Below are positions 33,229 through 42,129 of a stretch of 64,000 nt of DNA, one piece after another; the stretch's first letter is position 1; each line of letters begins with the position of its first letter. Source of the DNA: Lentzea albida. GTDB lineage: Bacteria; Actinomycetota; Actinomycetes; Mycobacteriales; Pseudonocardiaceae. The translations under genes and the position numbers were made by a program. Location of the stretch: contig NZ_FOFV01000002.1 of the NCBI RefSeq assembly GCF_900111005.1, positions 124,001 to 188,000 on the forward strand. The letters run 5' to 3'. The notes under the pieces were generated by a model. It did not search any database. It had not been told where the DNA came from and saw only the letters and a program-made list of their open reading frames with translations.

Positions 33229-34527
33229 ATGACGAGAGCAAAAACGCTGGTCGCGGTGTGTGTCGCGCTGATGGCCGTGATCTCCTCGGTGACCGGGCTG
33301 AACGTCGCCCAGCCCCATCTCGCGGCCGAGTTCGGCGCTTCGCAGGGCACGGTTCTGTGGATCATCAACGTCTACGTGCTGACGCTGGCCGCCCTCCTCT
33401 TGCCGCTCGGGGCGGTCGGGGACCGGTGGGGGCGCAGGCCCGTGCTCCTCGCCGGGCTCGGGGTGTTCGGCGTGGCCAACGTCCTCGCGGGGCTGGCGCC
33501 GTCCGTCGAAGTGCTCCTCGCCGCGCGGGTGCTGGCCGGGGTCGGGGCGGCGACGATCATGCCCGTCACGCTCGCCGTGATCACCTCGACGTTCCCGGAG
33601 GAGGAACGCGGTCGCGCCATCGGGGTGTGGACCGGGGTCGCGGGTGGTGGCGGGCTGCTGGGGATGTTCCTGTCCGCGCTGCTGGTCGACGTGGCGGACT
33701 GGCGGTTCCTGTTCGTGCTGCCGGTCGTGCTCGTGGCCGTCGCGCTCGTCATGGCGGCCGGGCACGTGCCGGACTCGCGGGACGTGCGGCCGTTCGACCT
33801 GGGCGGGGCGCTCACCTCGAGCGTCGCGGTGGCCGGGTTGATCTACTTCCTGCACGAGGGCGACCTCGTCGGCCTCGCAGTGGGTGCGGCCGCGGCGGTC
33901 GGGTTCGTCGTGTGGGAGCTGAGGCATCGCAGTCCGCTGCTGGACGTCCGGGTGTTCCGCGACCGGCTCGCCACCGGGTCCGTGGTGCTGCTGGTGGTGT
34001 TCGGGGTGCAGGCGGGCGTGTCGATCGTGCTGTACCCGTTCTTCCAGACCGTGCTGGGCTGGTCGGGGTTGGTGTCGACGGTCGCGTTGCTGCCGATGGC
34101 CGGGCTGATGATGGTCGCGTCCGGCGCCGCCCCCGGGCTCGCCGAACGCGTCGGTGCCCGTGCGACCACGGCGGCGGGGATCGCGTTGTCCGGCATCGGA
34201 CTGGTGTTGATGGCGTCGCTCGTCACCGACGACTACCTGTCCGTACTGCCCGGCATGATCGCGATGGGGGTCGGAATGGGGCTGTCGATGCCAGGCGCCA
34301 CCGAGGCGATCACCAGCTCGCTGCCCCGCGAGCAGCAGGGCGTGGCCTCGGCGCTGAACGACGTCACGCGTGAGTTCGGCACTGCGCTGGGGGTCGCCTT
34401 GCTCGGGGCGGTGGTGGCGGGTGCCGTGGACTCCGGAGGGTCCTTCGTGGAGGGATGGCGGACCGCCACGTGGACCGGCGCGGCCCTCATGGCGGTCCTG
34501 CTGGCCTTCGTCGTCAGGCGTCGATGA
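33229..34527 (+). CDS. MFS drug-efflux transporter (DHA-type)
   Basis: A 432-residue protein with about 12-14 hydrophobic segments. Antiporter signatures are present: 'LPLGAVGDRWGRRPVLLAGLGVFGV' (motif A) and 'VLAGVGAATIMPVTLAVI' (motif C-like). It is a proton-driven exporter of drugs or small molecules, probably controlled by the divergent XRE-cupin regulator. The last 14 bases overlap the convergent FAD monooxygenase gene. Confidence 0.92.
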   Translation: MTRAKTLVAVCVALMAVISSVTGLNVAQPHLAAEFGASQGTVLWIINVYVLTLAALLLPLGAVGDRWGRRPVLLAGLGVFGVANVLAGLAPSVEVLLAARVLAGVGAATIMPVTLAVITSTFPEEERGRAIGVWTGVAGGGGLLGMFLSALLVDVADWRFLFVLPVVLVAVALVMAAGHVPDSRDVRPFDLGGALTSSVAVAGLIYFLHEGDLVGLAVGAAAAVGFVVWELRHRSPLLDVRVFRDRLATGSVVLLVVFGVQAGVSIVLYPFFQTVLGWSGLVSTVALLPMAGLMMVASGAAPGLAERVGARATTAAGIALSGIGLVLMASLVTDDYLSVLPGMIAMGVGMGLSMPGATEAITSSLPREQQGVASALNDVTREFGTALGVALLGAVVAGAVDSGGSFVEGWRTATWTGAALMAVLLAFVVRRR

Positions 34528-35584
34528 GCAGGTCGAGCAGCTTTTGCGGCGGCTCGTCGCCGAACAGGCTCTGCAGCATCTCCTCGGACTCCTCGGCGGT
34601 CTCGACCGCGCGCACGAACATCGCCTCCTCGAACGTCGCCAGCGCGGTCTCGACGTCGTCGTGCGAGGCGAGGGCCCGGGCCAGCTCGGCGCCGTCGAGC
34701 ATGGCCAGGTTGGCGCCTTCACCGTTGGGCGGCATGAGGTGCGCGGCGTCGCCGATCAGCGTGACGCCCGGCACGCGTTCCCAGCGGTGCCCGGAAGGCA
34801 GCGTGAAGTGCGGCCGGAACACCGGGGTGGTGTCGGACTCGGTGAGCAACGCGGTCAGCTCGGGCGCCCAGCCCTCGAACTCCGCGGTGATGTGGCTCAG
34901 GTCGCCGAACCACTCGACCGGGCGGGTGAACTCCACGTACGCGTGCAGGACGCCGCCCGCCTCCCGGTGCGCGAAGATCCCCTTGCCCTGGCCGGGGGCG
35001 AACATCGAGCCGCCGCCGACCGCCTTCGCCACCTCGGGGTGCCGGGTGTCGGCGTCGTGGAGGTACGTCTCGACGAACGACACGCCTGCGTACTCGGGCT
35101 TCGCGTCGGAGAGCAGCGGCCGGACGCGCGACCAGGCGCCGTCCGCGCCGACGAGCAGTTCGGCGTCCACAGTGGACCCGTCCGCGAACGTGACCGTCCT
35201 GCCGAGGACGCCGGTTACCTTGCACCCCCACCGAACGGTGCCGACGGGCACCGAGTCGAGCAGCATCTGACGCAGGTCGGCGCGCTGGACCTCGGGACGG
35301 CCACCCGTGCCGTCGTCGCCCTTCTCGAACAGGACGGCGCCGCCGGAGTCCAGCACCCGCATGGCCTCCCGGCCGGGCAGGACCAGCGCGCCGAACTCCT
35401 CCATCAGGCCGGCGGCCTCGACGGCGATCTGCCCGTTGTAGTCGTGGATGTCCAGCATGCCGCCCTGCGAGCGCGCCGTCGGCGACTCCTCCGCCTCGAA
35501 GACGGTGGACGGGATGCCGTGGACGTGCAGCACGCGGGCCAGCGTGAGACCGCCGAGTCCGGCGCCGATGATCGTGACGTGCAT
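34514..35584 (-). CDS. TetX-like FAD-dependent monooxygenase
   Basis: A 356-residue class A flavoprotein monooxygenase with the FAD motif GAGLGGLTLAR (7-17), 'RADLRQMLL', the second motif 'LIGDAAHLMPPNGEGANLAMLDGAELARAL'. Closest in style to TetX/tetracycline-destructase-type enzymes, which hydroxylate polyaromatic substrates; the real substrate is unknown. It lies next to an MFS exporter, a common pairing in detoxification. The 107-base leader (35585-35690) separates it from the galactonate dehydratase gene. Confidence 0.9.
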   Translation of the reverse strand: MHVTIIGAGLGGLTLARVLHVHGIPSTVFEAEESPTARSQGGMLDIHDYNGQIAVEAAGLMEEFGALVLPGREAMRVLDSGGAVLFEKGDDGTGGRPEVQRADLRQMLLDSVPVGTVRWGCKVTGVLGRTVTFADGSTVDAELLVGADGAWSRVRPLLSDAKPEYAGVSFVETYLHDADTRHPEVAKAVGGGSMFAPGQGKGIFAHREAGGVLHAYVEFTRPVEWFGDLSHITAEFEGWAPELTALLTESDTTPVFRPHFTLPSGHRWERVPGVTLIGDAAHLMPPNGEGANLAMLDGAELARALASHDDVETALATFEEAMFVRAVETAEESEEMLQSLFGDEPPQKLLDLLIDA

Positions 35585-35690
35585 GAAGTGCTCCCCTGGG
35601 GATCGAGCCGCCTCCCTGACGGCACGACCAGGTTCACCCAGCTCGCTGGTACGGCCCGCACACGTCACTGACAGGGACTGGCAACCGCTG
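35585..35690 (-). promoter_or_regulatory. Possible structured 5' leader of the FAD monooxygenase gene
   Basis: This 106-base gap, read on the minus strand, contains several short complementary arms: GACAG/CTGTC near its 5' end (reaching into the dgoD stop), CCAG-CGAG-CTGG, GCCG/CGGC, and CCCC/GGGG just before the start codon. The last element lies next to the ribosome-binding site. I cannot match it to a riboswitch class. Confidence 0.25.
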
Positions 35691-36833
35691 TCACCACTCG
35701 GCGAACGACCCGTCGTCGTGCCGCCAGATCGGCGAGCGCCACGCGTGCCCGGTCTCGGCCGCGCGCCGCACCGCCGCCTCGTCGACCTCGACGCCCAGTC
35801 CGGGGCCGGTCGGGCGCGCGATCCAGCCGTCCACGACCCGCACCGGTGCCATGTCGACCAGGTACGCCGGGTCGGTGCCGTTGTAGTGCATGCCCGCGCT
35901 CTGCTCCTGGATCAGGAAGTTCGGTGTGGTGAACGCGACCTGCAGCGACGCCGCCAACGAGAGCGGCCCGAGTGGGCAGTGCGGCGCGATCGACGCCCCG
36001 TACACCTCGGCCAGCGACCCGATCCGGCGCAGCTCCGAGATGCCGCCGGCGTGCGACGGGTCGGGCTGCACGACGGCGACGCCGGCGTCCAGCACCGGTT
36101 TGAACTCCCAGCGCGAGAACAGCCGCTCCCCCGTCGCGATCGGCACGGTCGACGCCTGCACGACCGACGCCAGCACCTCGTGCGGGAGTTCGGGCAACAC
36201 CGGTTCCTCGACGAACATCGGCTGCACTTCTTCGAGCATCCGCACGAGCCTGCGCGCCATGGCGGGCGAGACCCGGCCGTGGAAGTCGATCGCGAGATCT
36301 CCCTGCGGGCCAAGGGCTTCCCGCGCCTCACGGGCACGAGCGAGCACCGCGACGGTGTCGGCGGGTGAGGCGATCGGGCGCATCTCCGCCGTGGCGTTCA
36401 TCTTCACGGCGCTGAAGCCCGCCGCGACCTGCCGCGACACCGCCTCGAACACGCCGTCGGGGCGGTCGCCGCCCACCCACGAGTACGCGCGCACGCGGTC
36501 GCGGACGGGGCCGCCGAGCAGTTCGTGGACCGGCAGCCCGCGTGCTTTGCCCGCGATGTCCCACATCGCGTGGTCGTAGCCCGACAAGGCGGACGACAGC
36601 ACCGGGCCGCCGCGGTAGAAACCGCCGCGCCGCAGGACCTGCCACAGGTCCTCGACGCGCAGCGGGTCCTGGCCGATCACCAGCTCGGACAGTTCGTGGA
36701 CGGCCGCGCGGACCGTCTCGGCCCTGCCCTCCACGACCGGCTCGCCCCAGCCGCTCACCCCCTCGTCGGTGCTCACCTTGAGGAACAGCCAGCGGGGCTC
36801 GACCAGGAACGTCTCGACCGCCGTCACCTTCAT
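35691..36833 (-). CDS. dgoD: D-galactonate dehydratase (enolase superfamily)
   Basis: A 380-residue enolase-superfamily enzyme very like DgoD (382 aa in E. coli): opening 'KVTAVETFLVEPRWLFLKV', 'GYDHAMWDIAGKARGLPVHELLGG', metal ligands in 'DFHGR', 'EEPV' and 'GERL', catalytic His in 'IAPHCPLGPLSLAAS'. It dehydrates D-galactonate to 2-keto-3-deoxygalactonate. ATG 36833 overlaps the SDR gene stop (ATGA), in an operon GH27-SDR-dgoD. A related sugar acid cannot be excluded, but the two alpha-galactosidases support galactonate. Confidence 0.9.
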   Translation of the reverse strand: MKVTAVETFLVEPRWLFLKVSTDEGVSGWGEPVVEGRAETVRAAVHELSELVIGQDPLRVEDLWQVLRRGGFYRGGPVLSSALSGYDHAMWDIAGKARGLPVHELLGGPVRDRVRAYSWVGGDRPDGVFEAVSRQVAAGFSAVKMNATAEMRPIASPADTVAVLARAREAREALGPQGDLAIDFHGRVSPAMARRLVRMLEEVQPMFVEEPVLPELPHEVLASVVQASTVPIATGERLFSRWEFKPVLDAGVAVVQPDPSHAGGISELRRIGSLAEVYGASIAPHCPLGPLSLAASLQVAFTTPNFLIQEQSAGMHYNGTDPAYLVDMAPVRVVDGWIARPTGPGLGVEVDEAAVRRAAETGHAWRSPIWRHDDGSFAEW

Positions 36834-37510
36834 GAGGAGTCCTTCGCCGCGGACCAGCCGCCGTCGACCAGAAGCTCCGCGCCCGTCACGAACGACGCCG
36901 CCGGAGACAGGAGGAAACCGATCACCGAGGCCACCTCGGCCGGGTCGCCGAGGCGTCCGGCCGGGGTGGCTCGGGCACTGCGTTCCCGGTCCTCGGGAGA
37001 AACCCGGTCCCACGCCGCCGTCAGCACGGGACCGGGCAGCACCGCGTTGACCCGGACGTCGGGCGCGTACTCGACGGCGAGCTGGCGGGTCAGCGCCACC
37101 AGCCCGCCCTTCGAGGCCGCGTAGGCGCCGTGCCCGGGGATGCCGAAGTGCGCGTGCACGGACGAGACCAGCACGACCGAGCCGCGACGTGCACGCAACG
37201 ACGGCAAGAGGGTTCTCAGGCCGTGGAACGCGCCGCCGAGGTTGACCGCGAGCTGACGTTCCCACTCGTCCGGTGTCGTCTCGTCCAACGGCTTGACCGC
37301 GACCGTGAAAGCGTTGCTCACCAACGCGTCCACGGCGCCGTCGCACAGGTCGAGCGCTCGCCGCCAGGTCTCCGGGTCGCTGACGTCCCCCCGCACGGCC
37401 ACGTCACCACGCAGGTCGACGCCGACGACCCGGTACCCGTCCTCCGCCAGGTACTTCGCCGTCGCGGCACCGATTCCGGCGCCCGCACCCGACACCACCG
37501 CGCACTTCAT
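36830..37510 (-). CDS. SDR-family sugar dehydrogenase, probable galactose 1-dehydrogenase
   Basis: A 226-residue short-chain dehydrogenase: cofactor motif GAGAGIG (9-15), 'VSNAF' in place of NNAG, catalytic Ser in 'VLVSSVHA', Tyr-Lys in 'YAASKGG', and C-terminal 'VTGAELLVDGGWS'. Placed between a GH27 alpha-galactosidase and galactonate dehydratase, it most likely oxidises galactose to galactonolactone. No lactonase gene is seen; hydrolysis may be spontaneous. Confidence 0.85.
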   Translation of the reverse strand: MKCAVVSGAGAGIGAATAKYLAEDGYRVVGVDLRGDVAVRGDVSDPETWRRALDLCDGAVDALVSNAFTVAVKPLDETTPDEWERQLAVNLGGAFHGLRTLLPSLRARRGSVVLVSSVHAHFGIPGHGAYAASKGGLVALTRQLAVEYAPDVRVNAVLPGPVLTAAWDRVSPEDRERSARATPAGRLGDPAEVASVIGFLLSPAASFVTGAELLVDGGWSAAKDSS

Positions 37511-37520
37511 GCACGTTCTC

Positions 37521-39533
37521 CTAGAGCTTCTGCCGGTAGACCTTGTTGTCGGGACCGCGCACGACCGTCCACGCGGAGCCGTCCGGACCAGCAGTAGCAC
37601 CGACGGCGCCGACGAGCGAGTTGCTCGGGAACTCCGGCCGGTGGAACCAGCCGCCCCAGACCCCGCCGGACGCGTTGATCTGCCACAGCGTGTAGTCGCC
37701 TGCCCGCGCGAACAGGTAGATCCGGTCCTGGAACTCGACCAGGGTCGGACTGCCGGAGATCACGCCTCCGAGTGACGTCCACTCGCCGCCCGCGACGGGG
37801 CGCACCCACACGGCGTCGGCGGCGGTCCGCACGGCCACCTGGCCGCCGGCGATGCTGGGCCTGCCGTAGATCGGGGCGTCACCCGGTGCGCCGAGCGAGG
37901 TCCAGGTGCCGTCGTAGGACCAGACCCGGCCGTCCTCACCCCGGGCGACGACCGTGCCGTCCGCTGCGACCGAGGGCGCGTCGGTGAGCTTGCCGCCCAA
38001 CGACTTCCACGGGCCCCAGCGTCCGTTGTGGAGTGTCCGCTGCCAGGCGCGGTCGTCGTTGCCGCGCACCGTCACCTCGACGTCCGTGCCGGTGGTGCGG
38101 ACCGCGGGCTGGCCCTGGATCGTCTTGCCGAGGCCCGACCACCTGCCGTCACGAAGCACGCGGAGCTCGCCACCCGTGCCGCGGCTGAACACCAGGGCTT
38201 CGTCGCCGACCCGGGCGATCGCGGGCGACGCAGTGGCGTCGGAACCGACCGCCTCACCGGGCACGAGGTCGGTGCCGCGCAACTTGAGCATCGCGGTGCC
38301 GTGCGGAGGAACCGTCACAGTGTACCTGCCCGTGGCCGTGCCCCGATCGGCGCGAGCGCGCAGGTCGCGCACGGAGACCGTGCCCTTCAGGCCCGCCGCG
38401 GCGAAGTCCACCGTCATCTCGGCGGGGACGTCGCGGCGGTTGAGCAGCACGACCGAGCGCTCTCCCCTGTGGGACAACACCTTGCTGTAGACGTCGGTGT
38501 CGCCGGTCGTGGCGACCCGGACGCCCTGGATCGCCAGCGGGTCCTGGTCGACCGCGAGGATCTCCGGGTTCTTGAGCGTGCTGACCATCGACGGCGGCAG
38601 CGTGCGCGGGTCCGAGCCGATGATCAGCGGCGAGGACATCTGCGCCCACATCACGAACTGCGAGGTCGACTCCTCCTCGTTGAGCTCGTAGGTGCCCTGC
38701 TGCGTCTTGCGCATGGGGATCAGGTAGTCGGGGTCGTTGTAGTGGCCGGGTCCGTTCGCCTCGGGGTGCGCGGCGTTGCGGTCCATGTTGCGCAGCACGT
38801 CGCGCCAGATGCCCTCGTACGGCGTGCCGAACGCGATGTCCGTGGAGGTGCGCCACGAGTCGCCGTGCAGCGGCCCGAACGTGTAGGAGATGTCAGCGGT
38901 CTGGTCCGGCGTGTGCGGGACGCCCCACTCGCTGGTGACCGGGTTGCAGATGTTGAGGATCATCGGCCGTCCGGCCTTCTTCACCGCCTTGCTGAAGTCC
39001 GCGTACGCCTGCGCGGGCTTGAGGTTCGCCGCGATGCCGCACAGGAAGTCGACCTTGACCGCGTCGAACTTCCACTCGGCGAACCGCTTCGTGTCCTTCT
39101 CGTAGAACCCGCCACCGCTGCCGGCCGCGCAGTTCTTGCCGTCGGAAGGACCCGCGTCGGTGTAGATGCCCGCCTTGAAGCCTTGGGCGTGCAGGTCGCC
39201 GACGAGCTTCTTGATGCCGCTGGGGAACTTCGCGGGGTCCTCCTGGAGGTCGCCCTGCGCGGTGCGCGGGGTCGGGGCGGTCCAACCGCCGTCGATCCAC
39301 AGCAACCGGTACCCGGCGTCGCGCATCCCGCTGCTCACCAGGAAGTCGGCGATGCTCCGGATCTCCTTCTCGCTCGGCGCACCGAGCCCGTAATACGTGT
39401 TCCAGCCCATGTACGGGGTCTTGGCAACACCACTGTCGTAGTAGGTGGGCGCTCCCTGGTCGTCACCTGCGTATGCGGGTGTCGCCACCAAGGACATCAA
39501 GGCGATGACCAACGCGACTCTGCGAACGGACAT
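37521..39533 (-). CDS. Secreted GH27 alpha-galactosidase with beta-propeller-like C-terminus
   Basis: A 670-residue protein. It has a signal peptide (cleavage likely after AYA, residue 22), a GH27 catalytic barrel (~35-300) with nucleophile Asp162 in 'DAVKVDFLCG' and acid/base Asp232 in 'SWRTSTDIA', then a beta-sandwich (~300-405). Residues ~415-670 hold repeated 'W..LGG....P' units like a PLL/tectonin-type beta-propeller, perhaps for carbohydrate binding. It releases terminal alpha-galactose outside the cell. ATG 39533 follows GGGGAGG. First gene of the operon with SDR and dgoD, under the 25-bp element at 39563-39587. Confidence 0.92.
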   Translation of the reverse strand: MSVRRVALVIALMSLVATPAYAGDDQGAPTYYDSGVAKTPYMGWNTYYGLGAPSEKEIRSIADFLVSSGMRDAGYRLLWIDGGWTAPTPRTAQGDLQEDPAKFPSGIKKLVGDLHAQGFKAGIYTDAGPSDGKNCAAGSGGGFYEKDTKRFAEWKFDAVKVDFLCGIAANLKPAQAYADFSKAVKKAGRPMILNICNPVTSEWGVPHTPDQTADISYTFGPLHGDSWRTSTDIAFGTPYEGIWRDVLRNMDRNAAHPEANGPGHYNDPDYLIPMRKTQQGTYELNEEESTSQFVMWAQMSSPLIIGSDPRTLPPSMVSTLKNPEILAVDQDPLAIQGVRVATTGDTDVYSKVLSHRGERSVVLLNRRDVPAEMTVDFAAAGLKGTVSVRDLRARADRGTATGRYTVTVPPHGTAMLKLRGTDLVPGEAVGSDATASPAIARVGDEALVFSRGTGGELRVLRDGRWSGLGKTIQGQPAVRTTGTDVEVTVRGNDDRAWQRTLHNGRWGPWKSLGGKLTDAPSVAADGTVVARGEDGRVWSYDGTWTSLGAPGDAPIYGRPSIAGGQVAVRTAADAVWVRPVAGGEWTSLGGVISGSPTLVEFQDRIYLFARAGDYTLWQINASGGVWGGWFHRPEFPSNSLVGAVGATAGPDGSAWTVVRGPDNKVYRQKL

Positions 39534-39562
39534 GCCGTGAGCCTCCCCGTGCTCGTCGGCAG

Positions 39563-39587
39563 TGTCAAGAATAATTCCTAATTTATG
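39563..39587. promoter_or_regulatory. 25-bp AT-rich operator, copy 1 (GH27 / aldolase divergent region)
   Basis: This 25-bp stretch runs from TGTCAAGAATAATTC to TAATTTATG and differs at only one base from 45081-45105. Its reverse strand carries TTGACA, a consensus -35 box facing the GH27 gene. AT-rich DNA is exceptional here, and the only two copies seen lie between divergent gene pairs of the galactoside cluster. Likely binding site of the GntR/DgoR-like regulator. Confidence 0.75.
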
Positions 39588-39605
39588 TGTAGTAGGCTGG
39601 CAGGC

Positions 39606-40196
39606 GTGAGCTACCGGTACGAGATCACCCAGGCAGTCGTGCGGCAGGGCATCATCGCGATCGTGCGCACCGCGTCCGCCGACTCCGCCGTCCAGGCCGC
39701 CGTTCCGTTGCTGGACGCGGGCATCACGTCCCTCGAGCTGCCCCTGACCAACCCCGGTGCACTGGACGCGATCCGGCACCTGCGGGCGCACTACCCCGCC
39801 GCCACGATCGGCGCCGGGTCCGTGCTGGACGAGGCGTCCGCGGTGGCCGCGGTGCGGGCCGGGGCGCAGTTCCTGGTGGCGCCGAACCTTCAGGAGTCCG
39901 TGATCCGGGCCGGGCACCGGTACGGTGCCGCGGTGCTGCCCGGGGCCGGCTCGGTGTCCGAGGTCGTGCAGGCGCTGGAGGCCGGGGCGGACGCGGTGAA
40001 GGTGTTCCCCGCGCCGACGCCGCAGTGGGTGAAGGACGTGCTCGCGGTGCTGCCGTACGCGCCCCTGGTGCCCACTGGTGGCGTTGCTCCGGCCGATGTT
40101 CCGGCCTGGCTGGAGGCCGGGGCGGTGGCGTGCGGGGTCGGGTCGGCCCTCGCCCGCACGCCGATCGAGGAGATCAAGGCGCTCATCCGCTCCTGA
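39606..40196 (+). CDS. dgoA: 2-dehydro-3-deoxy-6-phosphogalactonate aldolase (KDPG/KDPGal aldolase family)
   Basis: A 196-residue class I aldolase. The Schiff-base lysine is Lys132 in 'GADAVKVFPAP', the catalytic Glu is Glu44 in 'LELPLTNPGALDAI', and 'GAGSVLDE' and 'VPTGGV' complete the barrel. It splits 2-keto-3-deoxy-6-phosphogalactonate into pyruvate and glyceraldehyde 3-phosphate. GTG 39606 is preferred; ATG 39585 would begin inside the operator. Divergent from GH27-SDR-dgoD and 14 bases into the convergent GH36 gene. Confidence 0.88.
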   Translation: MSYRYEITQAVVRQGIIAIVRTASADSAVQAAVPLLDAGITSLELPLTNPGALDAIRHLRAHYPAATIGAGSVLDEASAVAAVRAGAQFLVAPNLQESVIRAGHRYGAAVLPGAGSVSEVVQALEAGADAVKVFPAPTPQWVKDVLAVLPYAPLVPTGGVAPADVPAWLEAGAVACGVGSALARTPIEEIKALIRS

Positions 40197-42129
40197 GCAC
40201 CACCACGTCGGCGTCGTTCGTGGCGGTCCACCCGAACGGCAGCCCGACGTGGGTCAGGTGCGCCGCCGAGTACACCTGACCCTGCTCGTCCACATAGGAC
40301 TCCGCGGTCAGCCCGCGCAGCTTCACCCGGGACGACTGCCCGGGCACGACCGGCACACCGGTCAGCGAACCGGTGTTCCAGGCCAGCACGACAACCCGAC
40401 CGTCACCGCAGTACTGGATGGCGTCCTCCCCGAGCAGGTGCGCCTCACCGCCGTGGACGACGTCCCGGATCTCCTTGTACCGGGCGATCAGCCCGGCGGC
40501 CTCGGCACGGTCCTCCGGCGACCACTCCCGCACGTCCGCACCGATGCCCAGCACACCGGCCATCGCGAGCACGAACCGGAACTTCAGCGAACGCGGCCGT
40601 GCGTCGAACACGCCCGGCGCGTCCGTCACCCACGACGACATCAGGTGTGGTGCATGCATGTGCAGAAAGCCATGCTGGATCTTCAGGCGGTCCAAAGGTG
40701 CCGTGTTGTCGCTGGGCCACACGACGTCCACGCGACCGGTCGTGGCGAGGTCCGTGCGGCCGCCGCCGCCCGCGCAGCCCTCGACCAGCACGTGCGGGTG
40801 CTTCGAGCGCAGGTGGTCGAGCACGCGCCAGTAGTTGCGGACGTGCGCGCCGTCCAACTCAGGGGCGCGTTCGGTGGCGGGGCGGTTCATGTCCCACTTC
40901 AGGTAGTCGATGCGGAACTCGGTCAGCAACCTGTCCAAAGTGGAGACCACGAACTCGTACACCTCCGGCAGACCCAGGTTCAGCAGCATCTGGTTGCGGA
41001 TCAGCGTGGGCTCGCGGCCGGGAAGCCGGTACACCCAGTCGGGGTGGTCGGCGTAGAGCTGCGACTTCGGGCTGACGGCCTCGGGCTCGACCCACAGGCC
41101 GAACTCGAGGCCCATCGCGCGCACGTCCTCGATGAACGCGCCGAAGTCCGGTGATTCCGGGTGCCAGTCGCCGAGGCCGCCTGTGTCGTCGTGGCGGCCG
41201 GTGAACCAGCCGTCGTCCACCACGAACAGCTCGGCGCCCAGGTCGGCGGCGATGCGGGCGAGATCGCGCTGCTCGTCCAGGTCGACCTCGAAGCCCGTGG
41301 CCTCCCAGGAGTTGTAGAGCACCGGCTTGCGGGTCAGCCGGGAACGCGAGCGGTCGTAGGCGTGCCAGACGCGGGGCAGGTCGTCCGAGCAGGCGAGCGC
41401 CAGTTCAGGCGTCGTGAAGGTCTCCCCCGGTGCCACGTCGACCGGGCCGAGCATCCCGGCGCGCACGCGGGTGAGGCCGGACGGTTCCACCTCGGCCGTG
41501 ATCTCCCAGGAACCGCTCCACGCCAGGGACACGCCCCACGTGTCGTCCACGGACAGCCAGGGCGCGTAGTTGTGCCCGGGAACGCCGTAGGAACTGCCGA
41601 TGCGGAACCCGCCCGCCGGGAGGGTCACGTGGTCCAGCTGGAACTCGCGCGACCACTCCCCGTGCAGGAACGACAGCGTCGGCCGCCGCACCGGCAGGCA
41701 CACGCCGGCCGAGCCGATCCTGGTGAGCCGGACCGGTTCGCCTCGCGTGTTCGTCACCTCGACCCAGCGGGCCAGCACGTCGACGCCCGGCTCGGGGCGG
41801 TAGCACAGGACGGTCCGCAGACCCGCGACCTCGTCCGCGAACGCCAGCCTCAGCACGCCATCTACCTCCGAGGCTCCCTCGAAGGTGGGCCACGAGTCGC
41901 CGTCCACCTCCAGGTCGGCGCCCGTGAACGGGCGCCGGCCGCGCGGCGCGTACTCGACGGGGGCCGCGTCGGCCTCGGTGATGAAGTGGATGTCGCCGAG
42001 GTTCGCGTAGGCGGACGGGCCCTGCTCGACGCCGTGCGGGCCCCAGGCCACGAGCTCGGCCCAGCGGCCGCCCGGTTCGACGGCCACCGTGTACGAGGTC
42101 GTGGCCATCCGCAGCGTCCACCGGTTCAT
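40183..42129 (-). CDS. GH36 alpha-galactosidase (cytoplasmic)
   Basis: A 648-residue GH36 enzyme without signal peptide: N-terminal beta supersandwich, then a barrel with nucleophile Asp413 in 'YLKWDMNR' and acid/base Asp474 in 'WPSDNTAP', plus 'EGCAGGGGR' and 'VLYNSWEAT'. It hydrolyses imported alpha-galactosides such as melibiose or raffinose. ATG 42129 overlaps the permease stop (ATGA), so it is the last gene of the importer operon. GH27 acts outside, GH36 inside. Confidence 0.93.
   Translation of the reverse strand: MNRWTLRMATTSYTVAVEPGGRWAELVAWGPHGVEQGPSAYANLGDIHFITEADAAPVEYAPRGRRPFTGADLEVDGDSWPTFEGASEVDGVLRLAFADEVAGLRTVLCYRPEPGVDVLARWVEVTNTRGEPVRLTRIGSAGVCLPVRRPTLSFLHGEWSREFQLDHVTLPAGGFRIGSSYGVPGHNYAPWLSVDDTWGVSLAWSGSWEITAEVEPSGLTRVRAGMLGPVDVAPGETFTTPELALACSDDLPRVWHAYDRSRSRLTRKPVLYNSWEATGFEVDLDEQRDLARIAADLGAELFVVDDGWFTGRHDDTGGLGDWHPESPDFGAFIEDVRAMGLEFGLWVEPEAVSPKSQLYADHPDWVYRLPGREPTLIRNQMLLNLGLPEVYEFVVSTLDRLLTEFRIDYLKWDMNRPATERAPELDGAHVRNYWRVLDHLRSKHPHVLVEGCAGGGGRTDLATTGRVDVVWPSDNTAPLDRLKIQHGFLHMHAPHLMSSWVTDAPGVFDARPRSLKFRFVLAMAGVLGIGADVREWSPEDRAEAAGLIARYKEIRDVVHGGEAHLLGEDAIQYCGDGRVVVLAWNTGSLTGVPVVPGQSSRVKLRGLTAESYVDEQGQVYSAAHLTHVGLPFGWTATNDADVVVLRSG

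Noticed and set aside
35585..35690. A tRNA-like segment with a GGCTCGATCCC T-arm look
   Set aside because: No acceptor stem, anticodon arm or CCA-compatible end can be built around it.
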